Shown: positions 8,490 through 17,977 of the stretch, in pieces
Layout: each line of letters starts with the position of its first letter
Position numbering within the stretch: position 1 is the stretch's first letter
Assembly: GCF_000260985.4 (NCBI RefSeq)
Contig: NC_017857.3
Span: 2,427,001-2,491,000, forward strand
DNA: 64,000 nucleotides
Source: Methylophaga nitratireducenticrescens
Lineage (GTDB): Bacteria > Pseudomonadota > Gammaproteobacteria > Nitrosococcales > Methylophagaceae
Reading direction: 5' to 3'
The notes under the pieces: model-generated
Database searches by the model: none
What the model saw: the letters and a program-made list of their open reading frames with translations, nothing else
Told to the model about the DNA's origin: nothing
Program-made: the position numbers and the translations under genes

Positions 8490-10919
8490 TTAACCTACTT
8501 GTTTGATGGGAATATAGTTTTCGCGTTGCTTGGCAGCATGTTCCGCCCAGGGATCATCTTGTGATTTTTCCTGTGACGCATAAAAGCGTTGCGCCAATAT
8601 TTTGCGGTTGTCATGATCATCAACCACTTTGACCTGTACGCTTTTCAGGCCCACCCGTTCAATCCACGGTGCTGTGCGTTCCAGATAATGTGCGTCTTCG
8701 CGGTAAAGCTGCATAAAGGCCGCGCAATATTCCATTGCTTCTTCTTCCGTGGCGACTTTGCAGAGAAAATCGGTTGCTCGTACCTTGATACCGCCATTAC
8801 CGCCAACATGCAGTTCATAGCCGGAATCCACGCAGACAATACCGAAATCCTTGATAGTGGCTTCAGCACAGTTGCGCGGACAACCGGATACGGCAATTTT
8901 GAATTTATGCGGTGTCCACGACCCCCAGGTCATTTTTTCGACCTTGATGCCCAGGCCGGTAGAATCCTGAGTACCAAACCGACACCACTCTGAACCGACA
9001 CAGGTTTTGACCGTACGTAATGATTTACCGTAAGCATGGCCTGAAACAAACCCAGCTTCACTCAGATCGGCCCACATTTTTGGCAGATCGTCTTTTTTCA
9101 CACCCAGCAGGTCGATACGCTGCCCGCCAGTGATTTTTACGGTTGGCACATTATATTTATCGGAGATATCGGCAATAGCGCGTAATTCATTGGCATTGGT
9201 CACCCCACCCCAGATCCGTGGTACCACCGAATAAGTACCGTCTTTTTGGATATTGGCATGAACCCGTTCATTGATAAAACGTGATTGTGGATCATCCTGA
9301 TAATCTGGCCATGTGCTCAGCAGATAGTAGTTCAATGCGGGACGACATGAGTGACAGCCATCAGCATTTTTCCATTCCAACGCGACCATCAAATCGGAAA
9401 TGGTTTTCAAACCCTGTTCTTTAATGGCGTTTTTCACTTCACCATGACTCATGCTGGTGCAACCACAGATCGCTTTTTTGCTTGGTGTATCATTGAAGTC
9501 ACTGCCTAACGTCGAGGCCAGTAGTTGTTCAACCAGGCCAGTGCAGGAACCACAGGATGCAGAAGCCTTGGTATGGGCTTTAACATCATCCAGGGTAAAC
9601 AGGCTGTGTTTACTGATAGCGTTGACGATATCGCCTTTACAGACGCCGTTACAGCCACAAATTTCTGCATCATCGGGCAAACCATCGACCGAGTTGGTCG
9701 CGCCATGACCTGAATCACCAATATGATGCTGACCAAACAGCATATTTTCGCGAATGCTGGAAACATCGGTTCCATCACGCATTAACTGAAAATACCAGGC
9801 ACCATCCACTGTATCGCCGTATAAAACAGCACCTATCAGTTTGTCATCCTGAAGCACCAGCTTTTTATAAATATGACGGGCGGCATCTTTGAACACCAGA
9901 TCTTCGGTACTTTCATCCCCAATAAAGTTACCCGCAGAGAATAAATCAATTCCGGTGACTTTCAGCTTAGTCGACGTAATTGAACTGACATAACGAGCAA
10001 TCCCCATCTTGGCCAGGTGATTGGCACAAACTTTTGCCTGTTCAAATAATGGGGCGACCAACCCAAAGGTTGCACCACGATGCTGGACGCATTCACCTAC
10101 AGCATAAACTTTGGGATCAAAGGTTTGCATAGTGTCATCAACCACAATCCCCCGTTCACAATGAATTCCGGCTGATTGTGCCAGTTCGATATTGGGGCGG
10201 ATGCCAACTGCCATCACCACTAAATCGGTATCGATTTCCGTACCATTTTTAAAAACAATTTTCTCAACCCATTTTTTGCCTTCAATCGCCGCCGTTTCAT
10301 GCGACATCAGGAACTTTAACCCTTTGGCTTGTAATTGTTTCAGCATCAGATCAGATGCCGGTTTGTCCAGTTGCTGATTCATCAGCACATCAGCGATGTG
10401 TACCACGGTGACATCCATTCCCTGAAGCATCAAACCATTGGCGGCTTCCAATCCCAATAGTCCACCACCGATAACCACTGCTTTTTTATGAGATTTTGCT
10501 GTTTCCAGCATGGTATTGACATCAGCGATATCACGGAAGCTGATAACGCCGGACAGATCACGACCAGGCAGTGGCAACATAAATGGACGTGAACCAGTTG
10601 CCAGTAACAGACGGTCATAGTTAAACACTTCACCTTCTGCGGTTTCCAGCTGGCGCTTTACGCGATTGATATGGGTGATTTTTTTGCCCGCATGTAAGGT
10701 AATACCATTGTCGATATACCACTGGCGATCATTGATCATGATCTGATCGATAGTCTTATCTCCAGCCAGAACAGGTGACAGCATGATCCGGTTGTAGTTA
10801 CCGTAAGGTTCGTCACCAAAAACGGTTATGTCATATTTTTCGGGCGCTAACTTGAGTAATTCTTCCAGTGTCCGGACACCGGCCATACCATTACCAATCA
10901 GCACTAATTTTTCTTTCAT
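8490..10919 (-). CDS. nirB: Assimilatory nitrite reductase large subunit, NAD(P)H-dependent
   Basis: Siroheme-dependent reduction of nitrite to ammonium. The start at 10919 (MKEKLVLIGNG) is preferred over an ATG-less extension upstream because AGGAG lies 8 bases before it, giving 809 residues. In order: FAD/NAD(P)-binding pyridine nucleotide-disulfide reductase domain (1-300, GNGMAG and GGGLLGLE), two BFD-type [2Fe-2S] regions at roughly 405-520 (CGCNGVCKG with CGSC, then CGCTSMSHG with CHSC), a ferredoxin-like half domain, and the siroheme/[4Fe-4S] domain with TCVGSEWC and SGCPRNCAEA supplying the four cysteines. It leads the operon nirB-nirD-nasA. Upstream lie a sigma-54 promoter and NtrC-like sites, implying induction by nitrogen limitation. 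Confidence 0.95.
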   Translation of the reverse strand: MKEKLVLIGNGMAGVRTLEELLKLAPEKYDITVFGDEPYGNYNRIMLSPVLAGDKTIDQIMINDRQWYIDNGITLHAGKKITHINRVKRQLETAEGEVFNYDRLLLATGSRPFMLPLPGRDLSGVISFRDIADVNTMLETAKSHKKAVVIGGGLLGLEAANGLMLQGMDVTVVHIADVLMNQQLDKPASDLMLKQLQAKGLKFLMSHETAAIEGKKWVEKIVFKNGTEIDTDLVVMAVGIRPNIELAQSAGIHCERGIVVDDTMQTFDPKVYAVGECVQHRGATFGLVAPLFEQAKVCANHLAKMGIARYVSSITSTKLKVTGIDLFSAGNFIGDESTEDLVFKDAARHIYKKLVLQDDKLIGAVLYGDTVDGAWYFQLMRDGTDVSSIRENMLFGQHHIGDSGHGATNSVDGLPDDAEICGCNGVCKGDIVNAISKHSLFTLDDVKAHTKASASCGSCTGLVEQLLASTLGSDFNDTPSKKAICGCTSMSHGEVKNAIKEQGLKTISDLMVALEWKNADGCHSCRPALNYYLLSTWPDYQDDPQSRFINERVHANIQKDGTYSVVPRIWGGVTNANELRAIADISDKYNVPTVKITGGQRIDLLGVKKDDLPKMWADLSEAGFVSGHAYGKSLRTVKTCVGSEWCRFGTQDSTGLGIKVEKMTWGSWTPHKFKIAVSGCPRNCAEATIKDFGIVCVDSGYELHVGGNGGIKVRATDFLCKVATEEEAMEYCAAFMQLYREDAHYLERTAPWIERVGLKSVQVKVVDDHDNRKILAQRFYASQEKSQDDPWAEHAAKQRENYIPIKQVG

Positions 10920-10952
10920 GGATTGCTCCTGCATTACGATTAAACATGCTTG

Positions 10953-10969
10953 AGCAAGCACCATGCCAA
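10953..10969 (-). promoter_or_regulatory. Sigma-54 promoter of nirB-nirD-nasA
   Basis: The minus strand reads TTGGCATGGTGCTTGCT, close to the -24/-12 consensus TTGGCACG-N4-TTGCW, with GG and GC exactly ten bases apart. The predicted start near 10942 leaves a 23-base leader containing AGGAG. It is the best promoter match in the window. Confidence 0.8.
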
Positions 10970-11030
10970 CAGTCAAGGTACTGATTTAATTAGTAATTAT
11001 TCTGAACCAGGTAGGTGATATGTAATGTTG

Positions 11031-11067
11031 TGGTGCAAAACGGTGCACCACGCACAAAGATGGTGAA
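11031..11067. promoter_or_regulatory. Tandem NtrC-like sites upstream of nirB
   Basis: CGCACAAAGATGGTGAA (11051-11067) fits the NtrC consensus TGCACCA-N3-TGGTGCA at 11 of 14 positions, and TGGTGCAAAACGGTGCA (11031-11047) at 10 of 14. Their centres are 20 bases (two helical turns) apart and sit about 117 and 97 bases upstream of the predicted start, as expected for cooperative enhancer binding. The stretch 11031-11050 is also a 7-bp inverted repeat (TGGTGCA/TGCACCA). Confidence 0.6.
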
Positions 11068-11117
11068 TTAAGGTTGATTGATCTTTTATCACTGCTTATT
11101 TTTGTGTCGATGAAAGA

Positions 11118-12557
11118 TTAATAAACGGTAATACGATTCCGCCCTTTATTTTTGGATTCATACATGGCGTGATCACAGCGTTCAATCAGATTATCCATAC
11201 TTTCACCTAGTTGAAACTCTGCCACGCCAGCACTGATAGTGACTTGTATAGTGTCATCTTTTATACGGATCTTGTGCTCACTGATAGCTTCCCGAATCGT
11301 TTCTGCCACTTTTGCTGCATGTTGTTGATCACAGTTTTCCAACAGTAATAAAAACTCTTCCCCGCCCCAGCGACATAAAACGTCTACATCGCGTACTTTT
11401 TGCTTTATCAGTCTGGTGACAGATTTGAGCACCTGATCCCCAAACTGGTGACCGTATTTATCGTTCACCGTTTTAAAATGGTCAATATCCAGTACGATCA
11501 TCGATAAAGGCCAATCCTTACGTAATGCCGTTTTTTGGGCTTTATTAAAGACCCAGTCGAATACTTGTCTGCTGGTCGCCCCGGTGAGTTTATCTTTAGT
11601 CGCCATTAATTCAAGACGACGTTGGTAGCCACGGATAGTGAAATGGGCAAGCATTAGCACACAAATACTGATCGCCAGCGAAACCGCAATATTGATCCAT
11701 AATGCTGTTTCAATCCGGTCAGCAGCGGGATCATTAATCTGCTCGACGATCAGAAACCAGTCAAATTCAGGAACCAGACGGCTATTTAAATAAATCGTGT
11801 TACCGTTTTTGGCCGCATAGCTCACCGAGGCACTCGGATTACTGAGGATCTGCATAAATAATTGATCTAAGCCTGCTTTATTTTGCAGGTATATCTCATC
11901 TTGAAACTGACTGCTCCGCAGCGTAATTTCACCCTGTCGATCAACAAAATAAATTTCCCGACCATAGCGCCGCTGATAGTTCTCAATTAGCTGAGAAACT
12001 GACTCCATTGACAGGCCAACACCAGTCACACCAACTAATTCACCTTGCTGATTCAGAACGCGATAATTGACAAAAATACTCATGCGATTGGGTTCTGCGG
12101 TATCCCAGTCAATATTGATATCGTAATCGGCTGTAATGTTGCGTGTATTGAAATACCAGCTATCCGCCGGATCAGTTTCATCAACCTGTTTGATAATACC
12201 TTTTGGGTGATAATAATTACGGGTTTTTTCCGAGACAAAGAAAGCCGTAATGGTGTTGTATTTTCGTTGAATTTGCGCCAGATATTCCGATAAGCGTTGT
12301 GGATCCTGTTCGCCATTTTCAGCCCAGTTGATCAGAAAAGTATCATTTGCCATCAGCGAGGAGATTAATAATGGGGGTAATAAATCACGTTGGATTTCGG
12401 AATAAATATTATCACTGGTCAAAGGCAGCATTTGTTTTTGCAGCTGATCACTGGTGGAATCCCGGGCAACAAAGTAGCCAATCAGACTGGTGGCCATAAA
12501 TCCCAGCAAAACCAGTGCACTGATTGTCAGCGTAAAAATTCTTTTCCGATTTTGCAT
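11118..12557 (-). CDS. Membrane diguanylate cyclase with periplasmic Cache-type sensor
   Basis: 479 residues. Membrane helices at about 8-30 and 285-308 flank a 255-residue periplasmic region with Cache features (WYFNTR, YRVLNQQGELVGVTGVGL), so an extracytoplasmic ligand is likely sensed. The cytoplasmic C-terminus is a GGDEF domain: active-site GGEEF at 398-402 and an RxxD inhibitory site (R389-D392) five residues before it, both intact. It should make c-di-GMP with product inhibition. AAAGAG lies 9 bases before the ATG. It is on the same strand as nirB but its end is about 50 bases upstream of the NtrC-like sites, so it is a separate unit. Confidence 0.9.
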   Translation of the reverse strand: MQNRKRIFTLTISALVLLGFMATSLIGYFVARDSTSDQLQKQMLPLTSDNIYSEIQRDLLPPLLISSLMANDTFLINWAENGEQDPQRLSEYLAQIQRKYNTITAFFVSEKTRNYYHPKGIIKQVDETDPADSWYFNTRNITADYDINIDWDTAEPNRMSIFVNYRVLNQQGELVGVTGVGLSMESVSQLIENYQRRYGREIYFVDRQGEITLRSSQFQDEIYLQNKAGLDQLFMQILSNPSASVSYAAKNGNTIYLNSRLVPEFDWFLIVEQINDPAADRIETALWINIAVSLAISICVLMLAHFTIRGYQRRLELMATKDKLTGATSRQVFDWVFNKAQKTALRKDWPLSMIVLDIDHFKTVNDKYGHQFGDQVLKSVTRLIKQKVRDVDVLCRWGGEEFLLLLENCDQQHAAKVAETIREAISEHKIRIKDDTIQVTISAGVAEFQLGESMDNLIERCDHAMYESKNKGRNRITVY

Positions 12558-12666
12558 TCCTGCTGGCTCTTTAATAGTACAAAGTTTTCAATCATAGGGA
12601 ACTTTCATCAACACGACAAAGATCCGACACAAAAATATTTGTTATGCATTGTGAACGGTCAGTATG

Positions 12667-14760
12667 TTACTCGAGTGATTGCATGCCCAGCAGTTTGGAT
12701 TCAACAAGATGATAAATATCCTGATAACGGATTTTGAGCGAATGAAGGTTATACCGCGCATTTTGCTTTTTACCTGCCTGACAAAGTTTGATTGTCATCG
12801 TCAGCAAGTGGTGAAAACTTCGATATTTTTGATTCAAAGCCTGTAGACATTCTGTTTCCATAAGTTGGAGATTTTCCGAACGTTCCAGCCAGACACCACA
12901 ATGGGACTGTTTAATCGACATAACAGGCCATCGATTAAGCACTTCTGAGTCCACTTTAAAACACTGTTCCAGGTTTTCCAAACTCAATTCCAAATACAAA
13001 CAAAACAGGTTTAACTGAGTCCATTTCATATGATGCCGATGATTGCGATAACGTAACCACGCTTCGGGCAAGACAAATTGCTGGTTCCATTGCTCAAGCT
13101 CTGCAGCGGGCATCGGTTTGGCAATGACATACCCCTGAGCCAATTCACAGCCCATTGAAAGCAAAATCTGACCATGGTGCAGTGACTCCACACCTTCAGC
13201 AATGACTTCCAAATCAAATGACCGGGCCAAAGCAATAACCCCTTCCACAATTTTGCAGTCGTCCACATCCACCAACATATTACGCACAAAAGTCTGATCA
13301 ATTTTTACAGCTGATACGGGTAAAGTTCGGATATGACTGAGAGAAGAATAACCTGTACCGAAATCATCCAGAACGGTTCTGATAGTAAATTCATCGCGAC
13401 AATGACGCACCACATCCACAATCAGACTCAGATCGTCCAGCGCATGACTTTCCAGAATTTCAAACTGAAAATACTGTAAGTCCACTACTGGAAACTCAGT
13501 AATAATCTGGGCCAGCCTTTGTAAAAAACCATTACTGCTTAGATGGTAAGCCGACAGGTTGATGCTTATTTGCCATTGTTTTGACTGAGACTGCCATTGC
13601 TGTAAATGATGTAGAGCTTGGCGAATAACCCATTCCCCTAATTGTATTTCCAGCGATGTACCATTAATTAAGGGCAGAAATTGTTGTGGAAACATCAGTC
13701 CATTATCGGGATGCTGCCAGCGGACTAACGCTTCATATCCAACGACCTCACCACTACACATATTGATTTTTGGTTGCAGGTACAACCGAAACTCATTCTC
13801 ACTTAAAGCACGACGGATAGCATAGAGTTGTTCGGACCTTTCATCCTGCCAGCCTTCGTTACCGGTTTCATACATGCGAAACGTTTTCTTGCCATCCAGC
13901 TTCGCTTTATAAAGCGTTTGATCCGCATGTTCTATTAAAGTTTGCATGGAACCATGATCAAATGGATATACGGTATAGCCGATTGAGGCACTGATACGAA
14001 TAGTTTTGTTTTCTATCAAATAGGGTCGGCTCAGTTCTTCAGTCAATCTGTGCAGTAACAATTCACAATCCTGACGATTGCTCCTTTCACCAAGCAGTAT
14101 GACAAACTCATCACCACCATAACGTGAAACCGTATCATCCTGTCGCAGCATGGCTTTGATACGCTGTGCGACTTCGATTAATAATTCATCGCCAGCGTTA
14201 TGGCCCAATTCATCATTAACGGGTTTGAAATTATCCAGGTCCAGAAAACAGACGGCTAATAGAGTTTGCGTTCGATTGCTGTGAGCAATCGCCTGTTCAA
14301 AACGATCTACCAGCAAATTTCGATTAGGTAAGGCGGTTAAGGCGTCATAATGTGCCAAACGTTCCAACTCAGCCTGATGCTGCTTGAACATCGTGATATC
14401 TGAAACCAGCCCCAGATAGAATAATTCGCCAGTCCGTGGATCAATCGTGCGGTGTATGGTGAGAATCTCCGCATAAAATGACCCATCTTTTTTACGGTTC
14501 CAGACCTCTCCCCGCCAGAAACCGTTAGCTGACAGGTTTTGCCACATGGTTTTGTAAAATTCTTTATTTTGTTTTCCAGAGCTAAGAAAATCCGGCTTTT
14601 TACCAATTAACTCATCTCTGTCATAACCAGTGATTTCAGATAAAGTATCGTTTACATCAACGATAATATTATCGGCATTAGTGATAATGATGCCTTCACG
14701 AATCCGATCAAACAGCATTTCCAGAAGCGAGAGTCTTTGATACTTAAGTAAGGCACTCAC
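12667..14760 (-). CDS. PAS-GGDEF-EAL protein with C-terminal CZB-like zinc-binding tail
   Basis: I start it at the GTG at 14760 because AAGGAC lies 7 bases upstream; the open frame extends to an ATG at 14814 with a low-complexity leader. Counting from the GTG (697 residues): PAS at about 14-125, GGDEF at 138-295 with GGDEF 215-219 and inhibitory RxxD 206-209, and EAL at 320-555 with E343, N401, E434, D465-D466, K486 and E522 all present. Both catalytic domains look intact. Residues about 575-697 carry HHMKW, SHCGVW (H620-C621) and FHH (650-651), the pattern of chemoreceptor zinc-binding (CZB) domains. No membrane segment remains with this start, so it should be cytoplasmic. Confidence 0.85.
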   Translation of the reverse strand: MSALLKYQRLSLLEMLFDRIREGIIITNADNIIVDVNDTLSEITGYDRDELIGKKPDFLSSGKQNKEFYKTMWQNLSANGFWRGEVWNRKKDGSFYAEILTIHRTIDPRTGELFYLGLVSDITMFKQHQAELERLAHYDALTALPNRNLLVDRFEQAIAHSNRTQTLLAVCFLDLDNFKPVNDELGHNAGDELLIEVAQRIKAMLRQDDTVSRYGGDEFVILLGERSNRQDCELLLHRLTEELSRPYLIENKTIRISASIGYTVYPFDHGSMQTLIEHADQTLYKAKLDGKKTFRMYETGNEGWQDERSEQLYAIRRALSENEFRLYLQPKINMCSGEVVGYEALVRWQHPDNGLMFPQQFLPLINGTSLEIQLGEWVIRQALHHLQQWQSQSKQWQISINLSAYHLSSNGFLQRLAQIITEFPVVDLQYFQFEILESHALDDLSLIVDVVRHCRDEFTIRTVLDDFGTGYSSLSHIRTLPVSAVKIDQTFVRNMLVDVDDCKIVEGVIALARSFDLEVIAEGVESLHHGQILLSMGCELAQGYVIAKPMPAAELEQWNQQFVLPEAWLRYRNHRHHMKWTQLNLFCLYLELSLENLEQCFKVDSEVLNRWPVMSIKQSHCGVWLERSENLQLMETECLQALNQKYRSFHHLLTMTIKLCQAGKKQNARYNLHSLKIRYQDIYHLVESKLLGMQSLE

Positions 14761-14849
14761 AGGAAAAGTCCTTATAAAAAACCATAAAATAAATAGGGTT
14801 TTTAGCATAGCCATTGCGGCTAAGGCAAATTTTCCTTATCACTTGCTTT

Positions 14850-14887
14850 CAAACAAAAAAAGAGCCAGTCATTATGACCAGCTCTTT
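14850..14887 (-). terminator. Rho-independent terminator after the lipoprotein gene
   Basis: The inverted repeat AAAGAGC/GCTCTTT (14859-14865 and 14881-14887), with an inner GTCAT/ATGAC stem, is followed on the minus strand by a run of seven Ts. It lies 18 bases past the stop of the gene at 14905. Confidence 0.85.
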
Positions 14888-14904
14888 AGCGGAAAAATGT
14901 TTTT

Positions 14905-15363
14905 TTATTCTGCCATATTCCAAATATGTGAAACAACTTGCCACTCACCTGCTTCATTCTGTTGTAGAACAGTCATCAAAACACCATTAAACGTTATGGT
15001 TTCCCCATTTTCACCTTCGGCATCGGCTGACCAGTTGGCCAACTGGCTGACCTGTCCTGCTGATGAATAAGTGGCGATAGTGGCTATATTATGATTGTGC
15101 AGTCCATTCTCGAAAAAGCCCTGAAACAAGGCAGCAATTTCCTGCTGACCATTCAATACATTGCCATCACCTGGCGATAAAGTTGCCTGTGATGCATAAA
15201 GTTCGGTTAACGCATCAAGATCTTTATCATTAAAAGCAGCATTCCATTGTTCATTGGCAGAATTAACGACTTCCTGTGCATCATAATCTGCTGCTGGATT
15301 ACTACACGCCGTTACTGTCAGTATAAGCAGACTCAAGGGGATAAAACGTTTTAACATGTTCAT
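14905..15363 (-). CDS. Secreted lipoprotein with SnoaL/DUF4440-like fold
   Basis: 152 residues. An N-terminal lipoprotein signal ends in the lipobox TACS (cysteine 20), so the mature protein is membrane-anchored on the outside of the cytoplasm. The remainder (EQWNAAFNDKDLDALTELYA, then ANWSADAEGENGE and a WQVVSHIW ending) has the layout of the NTF2-like SnoaL/DUF4440 family. Family members include ketosteroid-isomerase-like enzymes and non-enzymatic binding proteins, so no reaction can be assigned. AAGGA precedes the ATG. It is 17 bases downstream of the MarR gene and likely co-transcribed with it, ending at a strong terminator. Confidence 0.75.
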   Translation of the reverse strand: MNMLKRFIPLSLLILTVTACSNPAADYDAQEVVNSANEQWNAAFNDKDLDALTELYASQATLSPGDGNVLNGQQEIAALFQGFFENGLHNHNIATIATYSSAGQVSQLANWSADAEGENGETITFNGVLMTVLQQNEAGEWQVVSHIWNMAE

Positions 15364-15380
15364 AGTGATTCCTTTGTTGA

Positions 15381-15905
15381 TTAGTCTTTAAGAAGTGATT
15401 TTTCTTCAAACACATGACGCCGTTGATAGACTTTTTCCAGTAATGACATCAATTGGATTGTTTCAGTTTCGGTCAATGCATGCATTAAATGGTTTACGCG
15501 TTGATAATATCCTGGCATGACTTCATCAAGTTTTTCCTGACCCAACGCTGTCAGTCGAATCAGAATTTGACGCCTATCCTGTCTGCCCTGCACACGACTG
15601 ATTAATTTTTCGCGTAATAATCCATCCAACAAACCCGTCATGGTAGCGCGTGATACACCGGCTTTTTCAGCAAGTGTCGAAGGAGTTGAACTCAGATTCT
15701 CCTCACGCATCAGCAATAGCAAAACCCACCATCGCCCTTGTAACAAGTCATATTCCGCCAGATAGTTGTTTAACCCTATAGATAAATCTGAACCGACTCG
15801 AAGCAGATTCAAAAAGGTTATGACATTTTTGATATTGGTTTGCGGATAACGATCGGCAAACTTCTGCAAAATCTCAGCGTTAGGAATATCTTTAACTTGT
15901 AACAT
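15381..15905 (-). CDS. MarR-family transcriptional regulator
   Basis: 174 residues with a winged helix-turn-helix at about 70-140: the STLAEKAGVSRATMTGLLDGL recognition region followed by the DRRQILIRLT wing, both characteristic of MarR. Regulators of this family usually repress their own operon and release DNA on binding a small aromatic or oxidant. It precedes the SnoaL-like lipoprotein gene. No ribosome site precedes the ATG, and the best promoter would place the transcript start only a few bases before the start codon. A 12-bp palindrome overlaps that promoter and is the likely autoregulatory operator. Confidence 0.87.
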   Translation of the reverse strand: MLQVKDIPNAEILQKFADRYPQTNIKNVITFLNLLRVGSDLSIGLNNYLAEYDLLQGRWWVLLLLMREENLSSTPSTLAEKAGVSRATMTGLLDGLLREKLISRVQGRQDRRQILIRLTALGQEKLDEVMPGYYQRVNHLMHALTETETIQLMSLLEKVYQRRHVFEEKSLLKD

Positions 15906-15907
15906 AG

Positions 15908-15943
15908 TAAGCTAGCTTATAGTTAGCCACCTAATCATGTCAA
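15908..15943 (-). promoter_or_regulatory. Promoter and palindromic operator of the marR operon
   Basis: On the minus strand TTGACA (15943-15938) and TATAAG (15921-15916) are 16 bases apart. The perfect palindrome TAAGCTAGCTTA (15908-15919) overlaps the -10 element, a standard arrangement for MarR autorepression. The start codon follows almost at once. Confidence 0.6.
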
Positions 15944-16099
15944 TACTACTTCTCATTTAATAAGTGCTATATTTGAAAAAAAACATCATCATTTTACTTT
16001 TACGAGAACATGGCATCGTTTTGTACCAATCAAGCTTTTTTATTACGATAAACGTCACAATAGGACATTGTTTCCGATCTCAATCGGAACATTATTTAA

Positions 16100-17944
16100 A
16101 TGGTGTTTCCGGTGTCTATTAGATCCATTTTTACATTTCACTGTCCGAATAACTGCAAATTATGGCTGTATACCATTCTGCTGATTGCGGCCACATTACT
16201 GGTTATTTATCACAATTATCACTCTCAGTTAACAGCCTACTCGTCACAGGTCAACCAACAGATCGCGCAACGTAATCAGTTGCTGGCCTTGATGCAGACC
16301 CAGCTGTTGGAATCCAAACTGGAAGCCATTGATCAAACATTAAAACTCATCAGTTCTCATCCGGATTTTATTAAAAATCCAGCGCCACATACCTATCTGC
16401 TGGAGAAGTATTCACAAAACAATCCTGAAATGCTGGCTCTACTGCATATTAATGCGGATGGACTTTTACGCTATCCCAAACATCAGCGCAGGCAGCTGGA
16501 TTTATCGGGGCGTGACTATTTTAAAGTACATCAGAGCTCAAAAACGGATAGTGTTTTCACCTCAAAACCCATGCTCCCCAGTCGGGGTCATACGGACCCG
16601 GTAATGGTGATCAGTCGAGGTCTTTATGATTCAAGCGATATTTTTCAAGGCGTGATTGCGGCGGTTATTGATATCAAAACCTTTTCACAGGCACTTAGTG
16701 GTATCAGTGTGAATGCCCAGTTATTTTCGTCGATTGTACATGAAGAAGGTGAAATTATATTTCGAGTACCTTTTAGAAATTTCAAAGTCGGACAAACTCT
16801 GGATTATGTTAAGGAACGCAGTGATAAAGACAAATTACCGTTAACCGGAGAAGGTATTTATCAGCATTCCAGCGGCAATTATCAATTTGCTTATCAGACT
16901 TTACCCAAATGGCGACTGCATGTTTTTGTTGGTGAAAAACGAACGGTGGTTGACGAATTAATTTCGATCTATCAGTTTTTACATCTACGTAACAGTATAT
17001 TGACCGCCCTTACATTGATCTTGCTGATTCTGACCACGGCCTGGTTAATCAGACGACGTTTGGAGATAAACCAGCAACTCGTCGAAAGTAAGGCCGCATT
17101 ACAACAGAGCTATCAACGTAACCAGGCGATTATTAAAGCTATTCCGGATCTCCTGTTCACAATCGATAGAAATGGCAAAATTATCGATTTTGAGCACGGC
17201 GATGGTGTGCCTTTGCTGATGTCTGAACAGGACTTTATTCATAAGCATATTAGCGAAACGTTACCTGACTTTCTGGCGCAACGGACCTTACTGGCGCTGC
17301 AAAAAACCCTGAATAACGGAGAAAGTGATTATTTCGAATACGAACTGACCCTGTCAGGCAAACAACATTTTTTCATGGCACGTTCATCGGCGATTAATCA
17401 GGACAGGATGCTCGTCGTCGTCATTGATATAACCGAGCGTAAAAAATCTGAAAATGCTTTGCAATGGCAAGCCACACATGACAGCCTGACGCAATTACCC
17501 AATCGCATGTTGTTTTATGATCGACTGAACCAGGCTATTACCGAGTCAGCTCGATATAAACAGCCGTTTTGTCTGCTTTATATTGATCTGAATGATTTCA
17601 AACTGGTCAACGACACCTATGGGCATCTGAATGGCGATATGCTGCTGATCCTGGTAGCACAACGTATTCGTGAATCAATTCGTCAGTCAGACACGGCGGC
17701 CAGACTGGCGGGGGATGAATTCGCCATTATTGTGAACCACAGTAATTTCGAAGAAGCCCTGCAAGTCTCCGAAAAACTACGGGAGCATTTATCTGTTGTT
17801 TATAAATTAAATGATGGCGTGATGCTGAATATCAGTGCCAGCATTGGTATTGCTTGTTATCCTCATGATGGTAAGGATGCTGACGAGCTGATCCTGCATG
17901 CTGATAACGGTATGTATCATGACAAACGTTCAACTGCTTGTTAA
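16100..17944 (+). CDS. Membrane diguanylate cyclase with Cache sensor and PAS domain
   Basis: 614 residues. Membrane helices at about 21-38 and 298-317 enclose a periplasmic Cache-type region (SGRDYFKVH, DPVMVISRG). A PAS domain follows at about 340-450, then GGDEF at about 455-610. The active-site loop is AGDEF (537-541) rather than GGDEF; this variant is tolerated in known active cyclases. The RxxD inhibitory site (R528-D531) is present. The gene is divergent from marR. No clear ribosome site precedes the ATG at 16100, so the exact start is uncertain by a few codons. Confidence 0.87.
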   Translation: MVFPVSIRSIFTFHCPNNCKLWLYTILLIAATLLVIYHNYHSQLTAYSSQVNQQIAQRNQLLALMQTQLLESKLEAIDQTLKLISSHPDFIKNPAPHTYLLEKYSQNNPEMLALLHINADGLLRYPKHQRRQLDLSGRDYFKVHQSSKTDSVFTSKPMLPSRGHTDPVMVISRGLYDSSDIFQGVIAAVIDIKTFSQALSGISVNAQLFSSIVHEEGEIIFRVPFRNFKVGQTLDYVKERSDKDKLPLTGEGIYQHSSGNYQFAYQTLPKWRLHVFVGEKRTVVDELISIYQFLHLRNSILTALTLILLILTTAWLIRRRLEINQQLVESKAALQQSYQRNQAIIKAIPDLLFTIDRNGKIIDFEHGDGVPLLMSEQDFIHKHISETLPDFLAQRTLLALQKTLNNGESDYFEYELTLSGKQHFFMARSSAINQDRMLVVVIDITERKKSENALQWQATHDSLTQLPNRMLFYDRLNQAITESARYKQPFCLLYIDLNDFKLVNDTYGHLNGDMLLILVAQRIRESIRQSDTAARLAGDEFAIIVNHSNFEEALQVSEKLREHLSVVYKLNDGVMLNISASIGIACYPHDGKDADELILHADNGMYHDKRSTAC

Positions 17945-17977
17945 CTCAGACAGACAGCAAGCGTCTGATGTAAGCTG

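Noticed and set aside
11031-11050. ANTAR-type antitermination hairpin in the nirB leader
   Set aside because: The inverted repeat has a 6-base loop, but on the sense (minus) strand the loop is CCGTTT and lacks the expected A1/G4. It also lies upstream of the predicted transcription start.
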